Positions 35,001 to 42,773 of a stretch of DNA of 64,000 nt are shown one piece after another. The translations under genes were made by a program, and so were the position numbers. Under the pieces are notes generated by a model. The model was given only the letters and a program-made list of their open reading frames with translations, was not told the origin of the DNA and did no database searches. The DNA is from Candidatus Flexifilum breve (lineage in GTDB: Bacteria > Chloroflexota > Anaerolineae > Aggregatilineales > Phototrophicaceae). The first letter of the stretch is position 1, and each line of letters starts with the position of its first letter. The stretch is taken from contig JADKGC010000009.1 of the NCBI GenBank assembly GCA_016717205.1, positions 124,001-188,000 on the forward strand, in the 5' to 3' direction.

Positions 35001-36595
35001 GGTACAGTGCCGCGTGGAACCAGACGAGCGCAGCGGGCTTTGTGCGCCGTGGCTCACTGGCGATCACCGACAGCTTGTCCGGTCAGTACACCGTCAACAC
35101 GCGCAACATTTTGGAATACATGCCCGTGGTTGACCTACGCAGCACACCTGTGGGTTCGCTGCCGCGCATGTTCTTCTGGACGCGTTACGAAATCAACAAC
35201 AACGACAACTTCCGGGTCGAGATCAGCTACGAAGACACCGCGAACACGACGCTGGGCTACGACAATCTGGCTGGCTGGTCGGATTGGACGGCAGTCAACA
35301 CGTCGGTGACGGGCAGCTCGGCAGTGGAAAAGACCAATTCGCAAGTGGTCAACTGGGTGCGCGAAGATGTGAATCTCACGTCGTATATTGGCAAGCGCAT
35401 CCGCGTCCGCTTCGTGATGAACGTCCCGAATAACACGAATCAGGCCGACGGCGCGTACATCGACGACCTGACCTTCACCTTCGGCTACGACACGATCCCG
35501 CTCACCTTCACGGAACCGGCACAGAACCTGATTCGCTGGATCACCGAAGGCAGTTGGGGTATCACGCAGCAGTTCTTCGCGGGCACGGGCACCGATCCGG
35601 CCAACCTCGGCAGCTCCAACTGGATCGGCTACTACTTCGACTGTGAGAACAACGGGGGTGCGTGCAACTCCGCCGATTGGGGCGAGAACACGGGCGGGTT
35701 CATGAACCCCATCCTCAACCTGTATCGCCATGATATCGCCGCACCTGCGCCGATATCAGACCAGATCGTCGGGCCGGAGTCGCTGTCCAACATCAATTAC
35801 AACTTCGGCACGGGCACGCGTCCGATGATCTCCTCGCCGAACTCGGCAGGCGGCGCCTTCTTCGAAGACTGGGCTGCCCGCTGGATCCGACAGGTACAGC
35901 TCTCCGCCGGGACGACCTACAACTTCCAGTCGCTCTCCGACGACGGCGTGCGCCTGTGGTTGAACGACTCGTCGGGGACGTCTGGCACGGTGGCGGGCGA
36001 TGGTACAGCAGTTCCAGCCACCGCCGGGTTGATCATCAACAGTTGGTACAACCGCTCGGTCACGCTCGACTACGGTCAGCTCACCATCACCTCGGCCACC
36101 GACCTCAGTAACCGTTACCTGTACTTCGACTACTTCGAAAACGGCGGTGATGCCATCGTCTCGCTGTCCGCGGCGGTCAACAGCTACTCGATCTCTGACA
36201 GCCCGAACACGTGGAATGGCAGCGGTTGGAACGTGGTGACATCGACCGTGCCCGGCAACGTGTCGCTGATGCTCAACGGCTTCATCGATATGTCGAACGT
36301 GGCGAACAACTACAACATGCAGTACCTGCGCATGTACGATGCTGGGACGAACAACGCGTTCTATCTCGAAGTCTCGACGGACGGCGGCTTCACGTGGAGC
36401 ACTGTCGGCAGCGAAACTCTTAGCGGTGGGAGCGCAAATATCCGACCGGCGAATGACTGGCAGACGCGCACCGTCAACCTCAATGCCTACCGCGGCAGTG
36501 CGACGGTCACCTTCCGCTTCCGAGTGGATACCCGCAGCGCCTCAACAGGTGGGGACGGCTACTACGTCACCAACATCGTCGTCATCGAGAACTAA
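32096..36595 (+). CDS. Giant surface protein: Flp (type IVb) pilin module fused to PA14-like and jelly-roll-like repeats
   Basis: From the ATG at 32096 (a GTG at 32057 is also possible) residues 1-15 form a leader ending KVG. Then comes QAMVEYALIMALLAIS, with Glu at +5 and Tyr at +6 after the Gly, the prepilin-peptidase site of Flp pilins, and GPAIGNVFCNVAFNL completes the pilin module. A Thr/Pro-rich linker follows (about 112-155). Next are a PA14-like domain (about 180-320), then MAM/jelly-roll-like repeats, several closing with DGxY[VIL]D[DQ]. A second PA14-like domain (about 1175-1355) and a final repeat end the 1499 residues. It is expected to be anchored or assembled at the surface and to bind glycans. 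An intrinsic terminator follows. Confidence 0.85.
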   Translation: MNAKITGTSLPHKVGQAMVEYALIMALLAISMGVVLWATGPAIGNVFCNVAFNLSGENARLCGATDQVLSNEGGRPDLFWGTVTWVAANRQGETPFPTPVLRPPLAEAREFRTATPTQTLTPSMTPSETVTPSPTFTASPGPSPTPSDLTFSVPHIDQMNKPAWWRIDQFGSYAVDLGTDPWIVDYYDDTDPSTPVKSDFSMDTPVLQDVNIGVSSGLTFNWGTGRPASSGLTGSNSWGADYTRGITLASAAQVQFGLQVGLDDFARLYVDGTEYLEIDNADGLKTLVLNLAAGTHTIRVQYADNSGAASLTFTMAVVNGNPDDIVSASNCAWGPESDDTNSNSRIYVMDENPASNTWSAGTTCHLELRGSIDLASASNPVLSFWDYWDLDANAGASLKVQIGNYVLNAGVLDRSAFNWCEITLHSGNTANYNWTRNQIDVRSQCPALGNSITMRFVASSATSGNFRWRIDDIELLDQPASPTSFTVGDYWNLNSRTQMSDFVYNADSDHLVTDVYTSLPGNTSTARRWDLTSNISRDGTAWDDSPGSNYPIPTTTNSPVSASNSPYRIHYLEFKNDIDITTARISGLTTDYEGDTGAPILSFWFAYDVPVGASVRLQYTRDARNRTGAPDVQNPDSWTDINGGLLLDFAAPGGTPALNEQVARNNMAMQLIEVPLTNVPNYDTAPFRLRLAFYTTMYYPVGGGTSSVAGDGIYVDDIRIERSSTVAYTSYPFADEAESSAQTAAFWQINGSSPRWGQVGSPILGALGTANSYGDSPAGNYAANASTSMQFKKLIDLLNDTPENDADTAARPAAIDPRLTFYFQRQVNGAAVELAVDLFSPVTNTWSEIWAYNSSADTSYRTQSTWERAEISLVYALQNATGLAWSTIAGDGDLYNDDFRLRFRFDTGSDTTADGVYLDQIEIKDAPTATHRLWSTTTTTAFGTGGGTLEDSIDFITPTIVAGTWDARWYSAAWNQTSAAGFVRRGSLAITDSLSGQYTVNTRNILEYMPVVDLRSTPVGSLPRMFFWTRYEINNNDNFRVEISYEDTANTTLGYDNLAGWSDWTAVNTSVTGSSAVEKTNSQVVNWVREDVNLTSYIGKRIRVRFVMNVPNNTNQADGAYIDDLTFTFGYDTIPLTFTEPAQNLIRWITEGSWGITQQFFAGTGTDPANLGSSNWIGYYFDCENNGGACNSADWGENTGGFMNPILNLYRHDIAAPAPISDQIVGPESLSNINYNFGTGTRPMISSPNSAGGAFFEDWAARWIRQVQLSAGTTYNFQSLSDDGVRLWLNDSSGTSGTVAGDGTAVPATAGLIINSWYNRSVTLDYGQLTITSATDLSNRYLYFDYFENGGDAIVSLSAAVNSYSISDSPNTWNGSGWNVVTSTVPGNVSLMLNGFIDMSNVANNYNMQYLRMYDAGTNNAFYLEVSTDGGFTWSTVGSETLSGGSANIRPANDWQTRTVNLNAYRGSATVTFRFRVDTRSASTGGDGYYVTNIVVIEN

Positions 36596-36606
36596 CCTCA
36601 AGCAAA

Positions 36607-36645
36607 CGGAGGGTGGAAACAGACAGTTTCCACCCTCCGCTTTTT
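36607..36645 (+). terminator. Strong intrinsic terminator after the pilin-fusion gene
   Basis: A perfect 14-base stem (CGGAGGGTGGAAAC and complement) with a five-base loop (AGACA) is followed by CTTTTTCTT. It starts 12 bases after the stop codon and isolates the giant gene from the next unit. Confidence 0.95.
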
Positions 36646-36745
36646 CTTAGCAATCCCCTATCTTTTCTGGCAAATTCTCCATCGTCTGATCTGCACCTGA
36701 CTGATACACTAGGTGATCAATCAAGCAGAACGAGGACGATACACA

Positions 36746-37714
36746 GTGAGCATGAAGATGGCTGGATTGCTGGTTGCGCTGGTTGGGCCTGCCGGAGTCG
36801 GCAAGAATCAACTGATGAAACACGTGATGGCCAACAGCCCAATCACCCAACTGCCGACGGCCACCACCCGCGCCATTCGCGACGGCGAACTGGAAGGACG
36901 TGAACATTTTTTCGTCACGCGCGACGAATTCCTGAAACTGATTGCTGACGATCAGATGTTGGAATACCAGGAAGTGCACCGCCGATTCTACGGCATGGTG
37001 CGGCGCGTCGTGGAAAATGCTTTCACCCACGGTCAACCCATCATCGCCGACATTGACATCTATGGCGCGATGACTATCCGCCAGCGCTACCCTGAGCAAA
37101 CGGTCTCCGTGTTCATTCAGCCACCGTCTATCGGCAGTCTGATTGAGCGGATGCGCGCCCGTGGGGATCGCGAAGCCGAAATCAGCAAGCGCCTGCTCCG
37201 CGTCCCACTGGAGCTGGATCTCGCCTCCAATTGCGACTATATCGTCATCAACGACGAATTCGCGCAGGCTGCGCACGGACTGCTGGAAATTGTGCGCGCC
37301 GAAATCGCGGGCACACCTGATCGCCCAGCCAGTGTGAGCGCCCAGCTCGCGCATCCGTATCAGTACGTTGCCCGCGTGATTCCGCTGCGCGGCGATCAGG
37401 TTCTGTGCAGTGACGGCAGTTTCCCGACAGCCGTGATTGGCAAAGATGATCAGCCGTTCGAGCGCGCCCTGTTCGCGCTGCGCAGCCAGCTCGGTATCGA
37501 ACCGAGCCTGGAGCGCCTAATTCACGCCGAACTTCCGCACGACAAGTATGTGCCGCCGCTCTCGCTCGACTACGAACTCACCGCGACTGGTGAAGTGATC
37601 ACGTTCAATTACCTGTACCGCTTTGAAGACACCGCGACGCTGCCGCAGCGCTGGCAGTGGGAACCCATACAGCAGCAGACCAATCTGGACTTCGTCAAGG
37701 GGTTGGTCGGATGA
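36746..37714 (+). CDS. Guanylate-kinase-like protein with extra C-terminal domain
   Basis: About 322 residues. The N-terminal 185 follow the guanylate kinase order: P-loop GPAGVGKNQL, GMP-binding TATTRAIRDGELEGREHFF, LEYQEVHRRFYG and ADIDIYGAM. The P-loop has Asn where kinases have Ser/Thr after Lys. A C-terminal part of about 130 residues, with ALFALRSQLGIEP, is not found in Gmk and is faintly Nudix-like but lacks the Nudix box acids. The GTG at 36746 has AGGA upstream; a GTG at 36713 and ATGs at 36752 and 36758 are alternatives. It is coupled to ygfZ by ATGA. Activity as GMP kinase is uncertain. Confidence 0.75.
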   Translation: MSMKMAGLLVALVGPAGVGKNQLMKHVMANSPITQLPTATTRAIRDGELEGREHFFVTRDEFLKLIADDQMLEYQEVHRRFYGMVRRVVENAFTHGQPIIADIDIYGAMTIRQRYPEQTVSVFIQPPSIGSLIERMRARGDREAEISKRLLRVPLELDLASNCDYIVINDEFAQAAHGLLEIVRAEIAGTPDRPASVSAQLAHPYQYVARVIPLRGDQVLCSDGSFPTAVIGKDDQPFERALFALRSQLGIEPSLERLIHAELPHDKYVPPLSLDYELTATGEVITFNYLYRFEDTATLPQRWQWEPIQQQTNLDFVKGLVG

Positions 37715-38754
37715 GTCTGGTCGAGCGCCATACCGCATTAGGGGCAGTGCTGGCGAACGACGGCATCCCCCTACATTACGCCGACCAACGGCGTGAATAT
37801 GCCGCCGCCCTCAACAGCGCCGTGCTCATGGAACGGTCGCATGAAGGCCGCCTCCTGCTCACCGGGCGGGATCGCCTCGCCATCATGCATCGCATCTCAA
37901 CCAACGATCTGGAATCGATCCCGGTCGGCAGCGGGCGACCGACCATCTTCACCAACGCCACCGCGCGCGTGCTCGACCGGGCAACGGTGTATGTGCTGCC
38001 CGCCGACCGGGTGTTCGTGCTCACCGAACCGGGTCGCGGCGACGCACTGCGCGGGTATCTGCAGCGCAACGTCTTCTTCAACGATGAACTGAAGCTAGCC
38101 AGCCTGGCGACTGAGCGCCGCCAGTTCGTGGTGCACGGGCCGACCGCTGATCAGGTCATTGCCGCCGCCTTCCCCGCCGCCGCCGATCTCCCGGTGCTGG
38201 GCCTGGTCGAGCTGGACGATCTGCTGGTCGCCCGCGACAAGCCGCTGACCGGGTCGCACTGGCGCGTTTTCCCAGCGGCTGAACAAGCCGAAGCCGTGTG
38301 GGATCACCTGCTGACGGCCGGCGCGGCCTTCGGGTTGCTTCCGGCAGGCTCGCTGACCTACAACGTCCTACGCATCGGCGCAGCGCGTCCCGGTGTGGGG
38401 CGCGAACTCACCACCGATTACATTCCGCTCGAACTGGGTTTGTGGGATGAAGTAAGCTTCAAAAAGGGGTGTTATACCGGTCAGGAAATCATCGCCCGCA
38501 TGGAGAGCCGCGGACGCATCGCCAAGACCATCGTCGCGCTCGAACTAGAGGCCGCCGTGACCGCTCCCTGCCCGCTGCTGCATGAGGGGCGCGAAGTCGG
38601 CACGCTGACGAGCAGCGTCACCGAACCGCTCAATGGTCAGCATCTTGGCATAGGGGTCGTCAAACTGGCGCAGGCGGAAGTTGATCAGGTCTTCACTGCG
38701 CACGGCGTCAGCGCGCGCGTCACACGGCTGCCGGGCGTTCAACCGCCCCTCTAG
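37711..38754 (+). CDS. ygfZ: YgfZ/GcvT-like folate-binding protein
   Basis: 347 residues. The signature KGCYTGQE (near residue 252) identifies the YgfZ (IBA57) family, tetrahydrofolate-binding proteins that assist assembly or repair of iron-sulfur enzymes. The N-terminal GcvT-like fold has LLLTGRDRLAIMHRISTND. The start ATG overlaps the stop of the kinase-like gene (ATGA), and the stop overlaps the convergent DivIC-like gene by four bases. It could serve the 2Fe-2S hydroxylase subunit, but this link is only inference. Confidence 0.9.
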   Translation: MSLVERHTALGAVLANDGIPLHYADQRREYAAALNSAVLMERSHEGRLLLTGRDRLAIMHRISTNDLESIPVGSGRPTIFTNATARVLDRATVYVLPADRVFVLTEPGRGDALRGYLQRNVFFNDELKLASLATERRQFVVHGPTADQVIAAAFPAAADLPVLGLVELDDLLVARDKPLTGSHWRVFPAAEQAEAVWDHLLTAGAAFGLLPAGSLTYNVLRIGAARPGVGRELTTDYIPLELGLWDEVSFKKGCYTGQEIIARMESRGRIAKTIVALELEAAVTAPCPLLHEGREVGTLTSSVTEPLNGQHLGIGVVKLAQAEVDQVFTAHGVSARVTRLPGVQPPL

Positions 38755-39197
38755 AATTCGGGCGGCGCATTGTCGAAGAACAACTGCCACCACAGCATCC
38801 ACGGCTCGGGTTCATCAGCCGTCGTGCGCACATCCTCCAGGCTGATCTGTGGCGCGGGAGTCGCCTGAATCGACCTTCCCGAAGGCACAGGCACCACCAG
38901 CACTTCGCCGGGACGAATCATCTTGCCATCATCGCGCGCCCACTGCTCGACATACGCATCGCTGCGCACATAATCCCGCAGTGCGGTCAAATCGGCTTGT
39001 TCTGCTTGGAGCTCGGAGATCTCAGTCTGTACGCGATTATATGCCGCTTGGAGCGGCTGCCCAGCGGAGATGCGGGTGCTGAAGTTGATCGCGAGGATGA
39101 GGCCGATCGAAAGAATCGCGGCGAACATCACCTGTACGCCGGAGATCTGACTACCGCCCCGTTTTTTCTTGTCTGTGAGTGTCCGTTTGTCTGCCAT
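38751..39197 (-). CDS. Septum formation initiator-like (DivIC/FtsB) protein
   Basis: 148 residues from the ATG at 39197. A short basic cytoplasmic N-terminus (KRTLTDKKKRGG) is followed by one membrane helix at about 20-40, then a coiled coil (LQAAYNRVQTEISELQAEQADL) and the extracytoplasmic YVRSDAYVEQWAR...MIRPGEVLVVPV block typical of DivIC/FtsB. These proteins join FtsL and FtsQ/DivIB in the divisome. The open frame continues upstream into the tRNA-Leu gene, but that part is the tRNA read as protein and is excluded. Confidence 0.88.
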   Translation of the reverse strand: MADKRTLTDKKKRGGSQISGVQVMFAAILSIGLILAINFSTRISAGQPLQAAYNRVQTEISELQAEQADLTALRDYVRSDAYVEQWARDDGKMIRPGEVLVVPVPSGRSIQATPAPQISLEDVRTTADEPEPWMLWWQLFFDNAPPEF

Positions 39198-39220
39198 GAG
39201 CCTTATTATAGCAGAAATAG

Positions 39221-39252
39221 AAAAGACCCCGGAGGTGAACCCGGGGTCTTTT
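39221..39252 (-). terminator. Intrinsic terminator after tRNA-Leu
   Basis: A perfect 12-base stem (AAAAGACCCCGG with CCGGGGTCTTTT) encloses an eight-base loop. It begins five bases after the tRNA 3' end on the minus strand, and the T-rich side falls at its end. It separates the tRNA from the DivIC-like gene. Confidence 0.9.
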
Positions 39253-39257
39253 GTCAG

Positions 39258-39341
<84 letters not shown>

Positions 39342-39354
39342 GCTAATGAAGGGT

Positions 39355-39382
39355 ATTCTAGCAGAGCCAAACGGGGAGTCAA
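39355..39382 (-). promoter_or_regulatory. Promoter of tRNA-Leu
   Basis: On the minus strand TTGACT (39377-39382) and TAGAAT (39355-39360) are separated by 16 bases. The -10 box lies 13 bases before the mature 5' end of the tRNA. Confidence 0.8.
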
Positions 39383-39406
39383 GGGGAAGTTTCCCACAAA
39401 AGTTAA

Positions 39407-39415
39407 TGCTATAAT
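39407..39415 (+). promoter_or_regulatory. Extended -10 promoter upstream of the SH3/serine hydrolase gene
   Basis: TGCTATAAT is a perfect extended -10 element ending 35 bases before the TTG start. The -35 region (AAGTTT) is poor, as often seen with extended -10 promoters. Confidence 0.6.
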
Positions 39416-39450
39416 GCGGCCTGCCGAACGAAGTTCAAGGATGTTTAACT

Positions 39451-41106
39451 TTGCGATTCAAGCTCCTCATGATATTTTTCGTTCTCGTGATCGCGATGAG
39501 CGTTAGCGCCCAGACAGGCGTCACCGCCGAAGCGATTCAACAGGCAAACCTCCGCGCCGCCACCGATGTAAACGCCGATTTGCTCGGCCAAATTACCGCT
39601 GGCACCCGCTATCCGGTCGTGGGTCGCAGCCAGTTCTACCCGTGGCTGCTGCTCGGCGATCCGACCAGCGGACAGCCGCTCGGTTGGGTCTTTCAAGACC
39701 TCGTCACGGTGCAGGGCAACCTCAATACGATTCCCTTCACCGAAGCCACGCTGACGGGCGCGCTCATGGTACCCACCGTGCCCGCCGCAACGCTTGCGCC
39801 CAACCTGCCCACGCCCACGCTCTCCGCGGCAGTCGTCGCGACCACCCCGCCGCCCGCCGCCGCGGTCACAGGTACCGTCATGAACGAGATCAACATCCGC
39901 TATGGCCCGGGCACAGAATACGACCGGGTCGGCGTAGGACGTGCGGGTGAGGTGTATGAGATCCTCGCATGGCACACGCAGCTCCAATGGATTCAGATCC
40001 GCTACGATGCCTCGCCCAATGGACTGGCGTGGGTGGCAACTGATCTGCTCGAAATTCAAGGTGACCTGTATGCGCTGCCCTCCATCAGCCAGTTGACGTT
40101 TGCGCTGCCAACCTTGACGCCGACACCCTCCGCTGTCGATTCGGCTCAGTTTGGCGATGTGCCGCTCAGCCCGGAATTCCGTGCGCTTGGCGCCGAACTG
40201 TGGGATCAGATGATCGCCGCGGGCTTCGACCCGCAGACCAGCCGCCTCGGCGCGTTCTTCGTCAAAGACCTGCAAACAGGCGAAGCTTTCACCATTGGGA
40301 CGGACACAGCCTTCAGCGGCATGAGTGTCAACAAGATCGCCATCCTCGCCACCTACTACAGTCAGATCACCCTGCCCCCGGATGACGCCTCCGCCAACAT
40401 GCTGGCCGAAGCGATGATTTGCAGCGAGAACATCTCGACCAACGAGATCCTCGCGGCAGTCGGCAGCGGCAACCCCTACACGGGTGCAAACACCGTCAGC
40501 GCCTTCATGGATGAACTCGGCTTTGCGGACAGCTTCATCTACACGCCTTATGCCAATGACCCGTTCATCACGCCGCAGGCGCCGCGCACCGAAACCACGA
40601 CCGTCGATCAAGTGCGCGCCGAACCGGATCCGTACAACCAAATCAACGTGTCCGAAATCGGCACGCTCTTGGATGGCATGTACCAGTGCGCGACCGGGGG
40701 TACCGGGCTGCTCATCGACTCACTCGGTTCCGCGTTCACGCAGACCGAATGCGCGCAAATGCTCAACCTGATGACCTACAACCGCATCGGCTCGTTCATC
40801 GAAATGGGCGTGCCCGAATCGGTGCGCGTGGCGCACAAGCACGGCTGGATCGAAGACACGCACGGCGACGCGGCGGTCGTTTATTCGCCCGGCGGCAATT
40901 ACATCTTCGTGGTGGTGCTGCACAACCCCATCTATCTGGAATTCTTCGAGACCGCGCCGCTCATCGAAAACATGTCGCTCACGATCTACAACTACTTCAA
41001 TGCCGATGCACCAATGACGGAAATCCGCACCGAAGGCGGTTCGGAGACGTGTCAACTGCTGGGCAATCCGGTCATCGATCAACTGACATCCGGTCTGATG
41101 CCTTAA
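39451..41106 (+). CDS. Secreted SH3b-domain serine hydrolase (class A beta-lactamase-like fold)
   Basis: 551 residues. An N-terminal signal peptide (to about residue 20, cut after VSA) is followed by two SH3b-like modules (about 22-95 and 135-210; NIRYGPGTEYDRVG is diagnostic of the second) joined by Ala/Pro/Thr-rich linkers. From about residue 245 a serine beta-lactamase-like domain appears, with SxxK as SVNK, SEN in the SDN position and HKHG in the KTG position. The SH3b modules should bind cell wall. The replaced third motif makes true lactamase activity doubtful; a DD-peptidase or esterase role is possible. The TTG start has AAGGA eight bases upstream. Confidence 0.83.
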   Translation: MRFKLLMIFFVLVIAMSVSAQTGVTAEAIQQANLRAATDVNADLLGQITAGTRYPVVGRSQFYPWLLLGDPTSGQPLGWVFQDLVTVQGNLNTIPFTEATLTGALMVPTVPAATLAPNLPTPTLSAAVVATTPPPAAAVTGTVMNEINIRYGPGTEYDRVGVGRAGEVYEILAWHTQLQWIQIRYDASPNGLAWVATDLLEIQGDLYALPSISQLTFALPTLTPTPSAVDSAQFGDVPLSPEFRALGAELWDQMIAAGFDPQTSRLGAFFVKDLQTGEAFTIGTDTAFSGMSVNKIAILATYYSQITLPPDDASANMLAEAMICSENISTNEILAAVGSGNPYTGANTVSAFMDELGFADSFIYTPYANDPFITPQAPRTETTTVDQVRAEPDPYNQINVSEIGTLLDGMYQCATGGTGLLIDSLGSAFTQTECAQMLNLMTYNRIGSFIEMGVPESVRVAHKHGWIEDTHGDAAVVYSPGGNYIFVVVLHNPIYLEFFETAPLIENMSLTIYNYFNADAPMTEIRTEGGSETCQLLGNPVIDQLTSGLMP

Positions 41107-41113
41107 TTTCAGG

Positions 41114-41119
41114 TATAAT
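41114..41119 (+). promoter_or_regulatory. -10 box upstream of greA
   Basis: A perfect TATAAT lies 31 bases before the greA ATG and eight bases after the previous stop. No convincing -35 hexamer is seen at the right spacing. Confidence 0.45.
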
Positions 41120-41149
41120 TACTACTCCAATGAGTGAGGAGCAGGATGT

Positions 41150-41638
41150 ATGGCAGCTCAGCGTTTCACTTTGACGCGGCAGGGCTACGAGCGGCTGCAG
41201 GTTGAATTGGCCGATCTCGAAGCCCGCCGTCAGGAACGCCTGGATCAGTTGGCAGATTACAAAAACGACGTCGGGGATAATCCGAATGAGGAAGCCGCGT
41301 TTTTCGAAATCGAGACAATGAAAGAGCATTTCGACGAGCAGATCGGACACTTGCGGCTCGTCCTGGCACACGCCAACATCGTCGACGAAGATCCTGATCC
41401 GACCACGGCGGATCCCGGCGACCGTGTCACGGTGTGGGATCTCAACGCGCGCGAGGAACGCACCTTTGATCTGGTCGGCAGTACGGAAGTGACGTATGGA
41501 CGCGTGGGGGTCTCGATCGAATCGCCCGTTGGGCAGGCGCTGCTCGGCAAGCGGGTCGGCGAAACGGTGGAAGTGAATACGCCCGATGGCCGGGTGTACT
41601 ACGTGCTGCGTGCCCTCACCCGCATTCCCGGCGCGTGA
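41150..41638 (+). CDS. greA: Transcription elongation factor GreA-type
   Basis: 162 residues. The N-terminal coiled-coil domain (LTRQGYERLQVELADLEARR...) inserts into the RNA polymerase secondary channel and stimulates cleavage of backtracked RNA. The C-terminal FKBP-like domain has GDRVTVWDL and SPVGQALLGKRVGETVEVNTPDG. The tip loop reads GDNPNEEAAF instead of the usual GDxxENxEY; it keeps an acidic pair but is rearranged. The ribosome site GGAGCAGGATGT precedes the ATG. A convergent hairpin follows. Confidence 0.92.
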   Translation: MAAQRFTLTRQGYERLQVELADLEARRQERLDQLADYKNDVGDNPNEEAAFFEIETMKEHFDEQIGHLRLVLAHANIVDEDPDPTTADPGDRVTVWDLNAREERTFDLVGSTEVTYGRVGVSIESPVGQALLGKRVGETVEVNTPDGRVYYVLRALTRIPGA

Positions 41639-41646
41639 TACAAAGC

Positions 41647-41668
41647 GGGGCAGTCGCGTGACTGCCCC
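41647..41668. terminator. Bidirectional hairpin between convergent greA and hypothetical gene
   Basis: A nine-base perfect stem (GGGGCAGTC/GACTGCCCC) with a GCGT tetraloop lies in the 42-base gap between two convergent stops. The flanks are only mildly T-rich on either strand, so termination may be partial. Confidence 0.7.
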
Positions 41669-41680
41669 AAACCTGTTTCG

Positions 41681-42277
41681 TTAGTGAACGAGCCCCCGGT
41701 CACAATCGGTGGATGCCCATGAGTCGCGCACCGACAGCACATGCAGCCCCATCAGCCAGTCGCTGAGGTAGTCGTAGAGATGCTCGGCCATCATCACATC
41801 GTGGTAGAGTTGCGTTGCCCGATCCAGCGAGGTTTGCAGCATCTTCTTGAGCACCAGCCGATCATCATCGGATAGGCCTGAGTTCTGCAGGTGGAGATAG
41901 CACAGCGCATCTTCCAAGCTGAGCAGATGGTAGTTCTCAAGCGTATTCGGCGGGACGAGCGGGCTGAGATCGACCTTGAAGTCGACCCGCAGCGTTTTCA
42001 ACACATCATCGCGCACTTCAAAGTGATTCTGGCGCAGTGTCATCAAACGCTGGTGCACGTCCTCCGCGACCTGACTCAGCAGATCGAGCGGCGGCTGTTC
42101 TTGGGCGAGCTGGCGCTCAATGAACCCTTCCAGCGGATACGACTTGTGTTCGGCCAGTGATCGGTCAAACAGCTCCATCGCCTCAAGGCGGAGCGAATTC
42201 ATCGAGGCCAGCGACCACAACCCGAGTGGTTCGCTGTCAAAGTTGTTCATGCTTACTTTGCGTCGGCTGTCGGACAT
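41681..42277 (-). CDS. Hypothetical all-helical protein, 198 residues
   Basis: No signal or membrane segment. The chain is predicted helical throughout, with several Leu/His-rich amphipathic helices (LLSQVAEDVHQRLMTLRQNHFEV, LSLEDALCYLHLQNSGL, LYHDVMMAEHLYDYLSDWLM). The ATG at 42277 has GAGG six bases upstream but overlaps the DUF971 gene by 25 bases; an ATG at 42250 just after that stop is the alternative. It probably forms a two-gene transcript with DUF971. No family is recognised. Confidence 0.75.
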   Translation of the reverse strand: MSDSRRKVSMNNFDSEPLGLWSLASMNSLRLEAMELFDRSLAEHKSYPLEGFIERQLAQEQPPLDLLSQVAEDVHQRLMTLRQNHFEVRDDVLKTLRVDFKVDLSPLVPPNTLENYHLLSLEDALCYLHLQNSGLSDDDRLVLKKMLQTSLDRATQLYHDVMMAEHLYDYLSDWLMGLHVLSVRDSWASTDCDRGLVH

Positions 42278-42588
42278 AAACGCCTCAAGTATTCCCAGGT
42301 GTAGATTCCAGTGTGATGTCCATCATCCCAGGTAGGCAGCAATGCGTAATTGCCCACAAGTTCGATGTTTTGAATGGTATAGGTCCGTTTCGGTGTCAGC
42401 ATGAGAATATCGTCCGGGTCGTACTGTCGTCCCATGTACTGGTGTCCACCGCGACATTCAACGCAGGGGCAGGCCTCACGCAGTTCCGAAAGCGGATAAC
42501 GACACAATTGATCATCGCCCCAAATAATCTCAAGGAATCCTTCGGTCTTATTGAGCGTTACGGAGCGCGGCTTCAACGCGTTCGTCAT
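42253..42588 (-). CDS. DUF971 domain protein
   Basis: 111 residues from the ATG at 42588 with GGATAGG upstream. The DUF971 fold is also the N-terminal domain of gamma-butyrobetaine hydroxylases. It is recognisable from EIIWGDDQLCRYPLSELREACPCVEC and the C-terminal VGNYALLPTWDDGHHTGIYTWEYLRRL. The Cys cluster CPCVEC...H could bind a metal. Stand-alone DUF971 proteins are often linked to iron-sulfur protein assembly; the role here is open. Confidence 0.88.
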   Translation of the reverse strand: MTNALKPRSVTLNKTEGFLEIIWGDDQLCRYPLSELREACPCVECRGGHQYMGRQYDPDDILMLTPKRTYTIQNIELVGNYALLPTWDDGHHTGIYTWEYLRRLCPTADAK

Positions 42589-42673
42589 GTCTGTACCTAT
42601 CCTTCGCAATTCATATACAGTCTAACATGGGAAGTTTAGCATTCTCGCTTAAGGCTGGACATATCAATCTGTC

Positions 42674-42701
42674 TTGCATACGCGTTAGGCTCTGATACAA
42701 T
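42674..42701 (+). promoter_or_regulatory. Promoter upstream of the lipoprotein gene
   Basis: TTGCAT (42674-42679) and TACAAT (42696-42701) are 16 bases apart, and the -10 box is extended by TGA. It lies 72 bases before the ATG and would drive the lipoprotein and probably the following genes. Confidence 0.65.
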
Positions 42702-42773
42702 CGGTTTTTGGCGTTTCCACGCCAAACCAACTATTCACAAGCGCTCAATGCTTGTGCTGGAGAAGAACAACGT

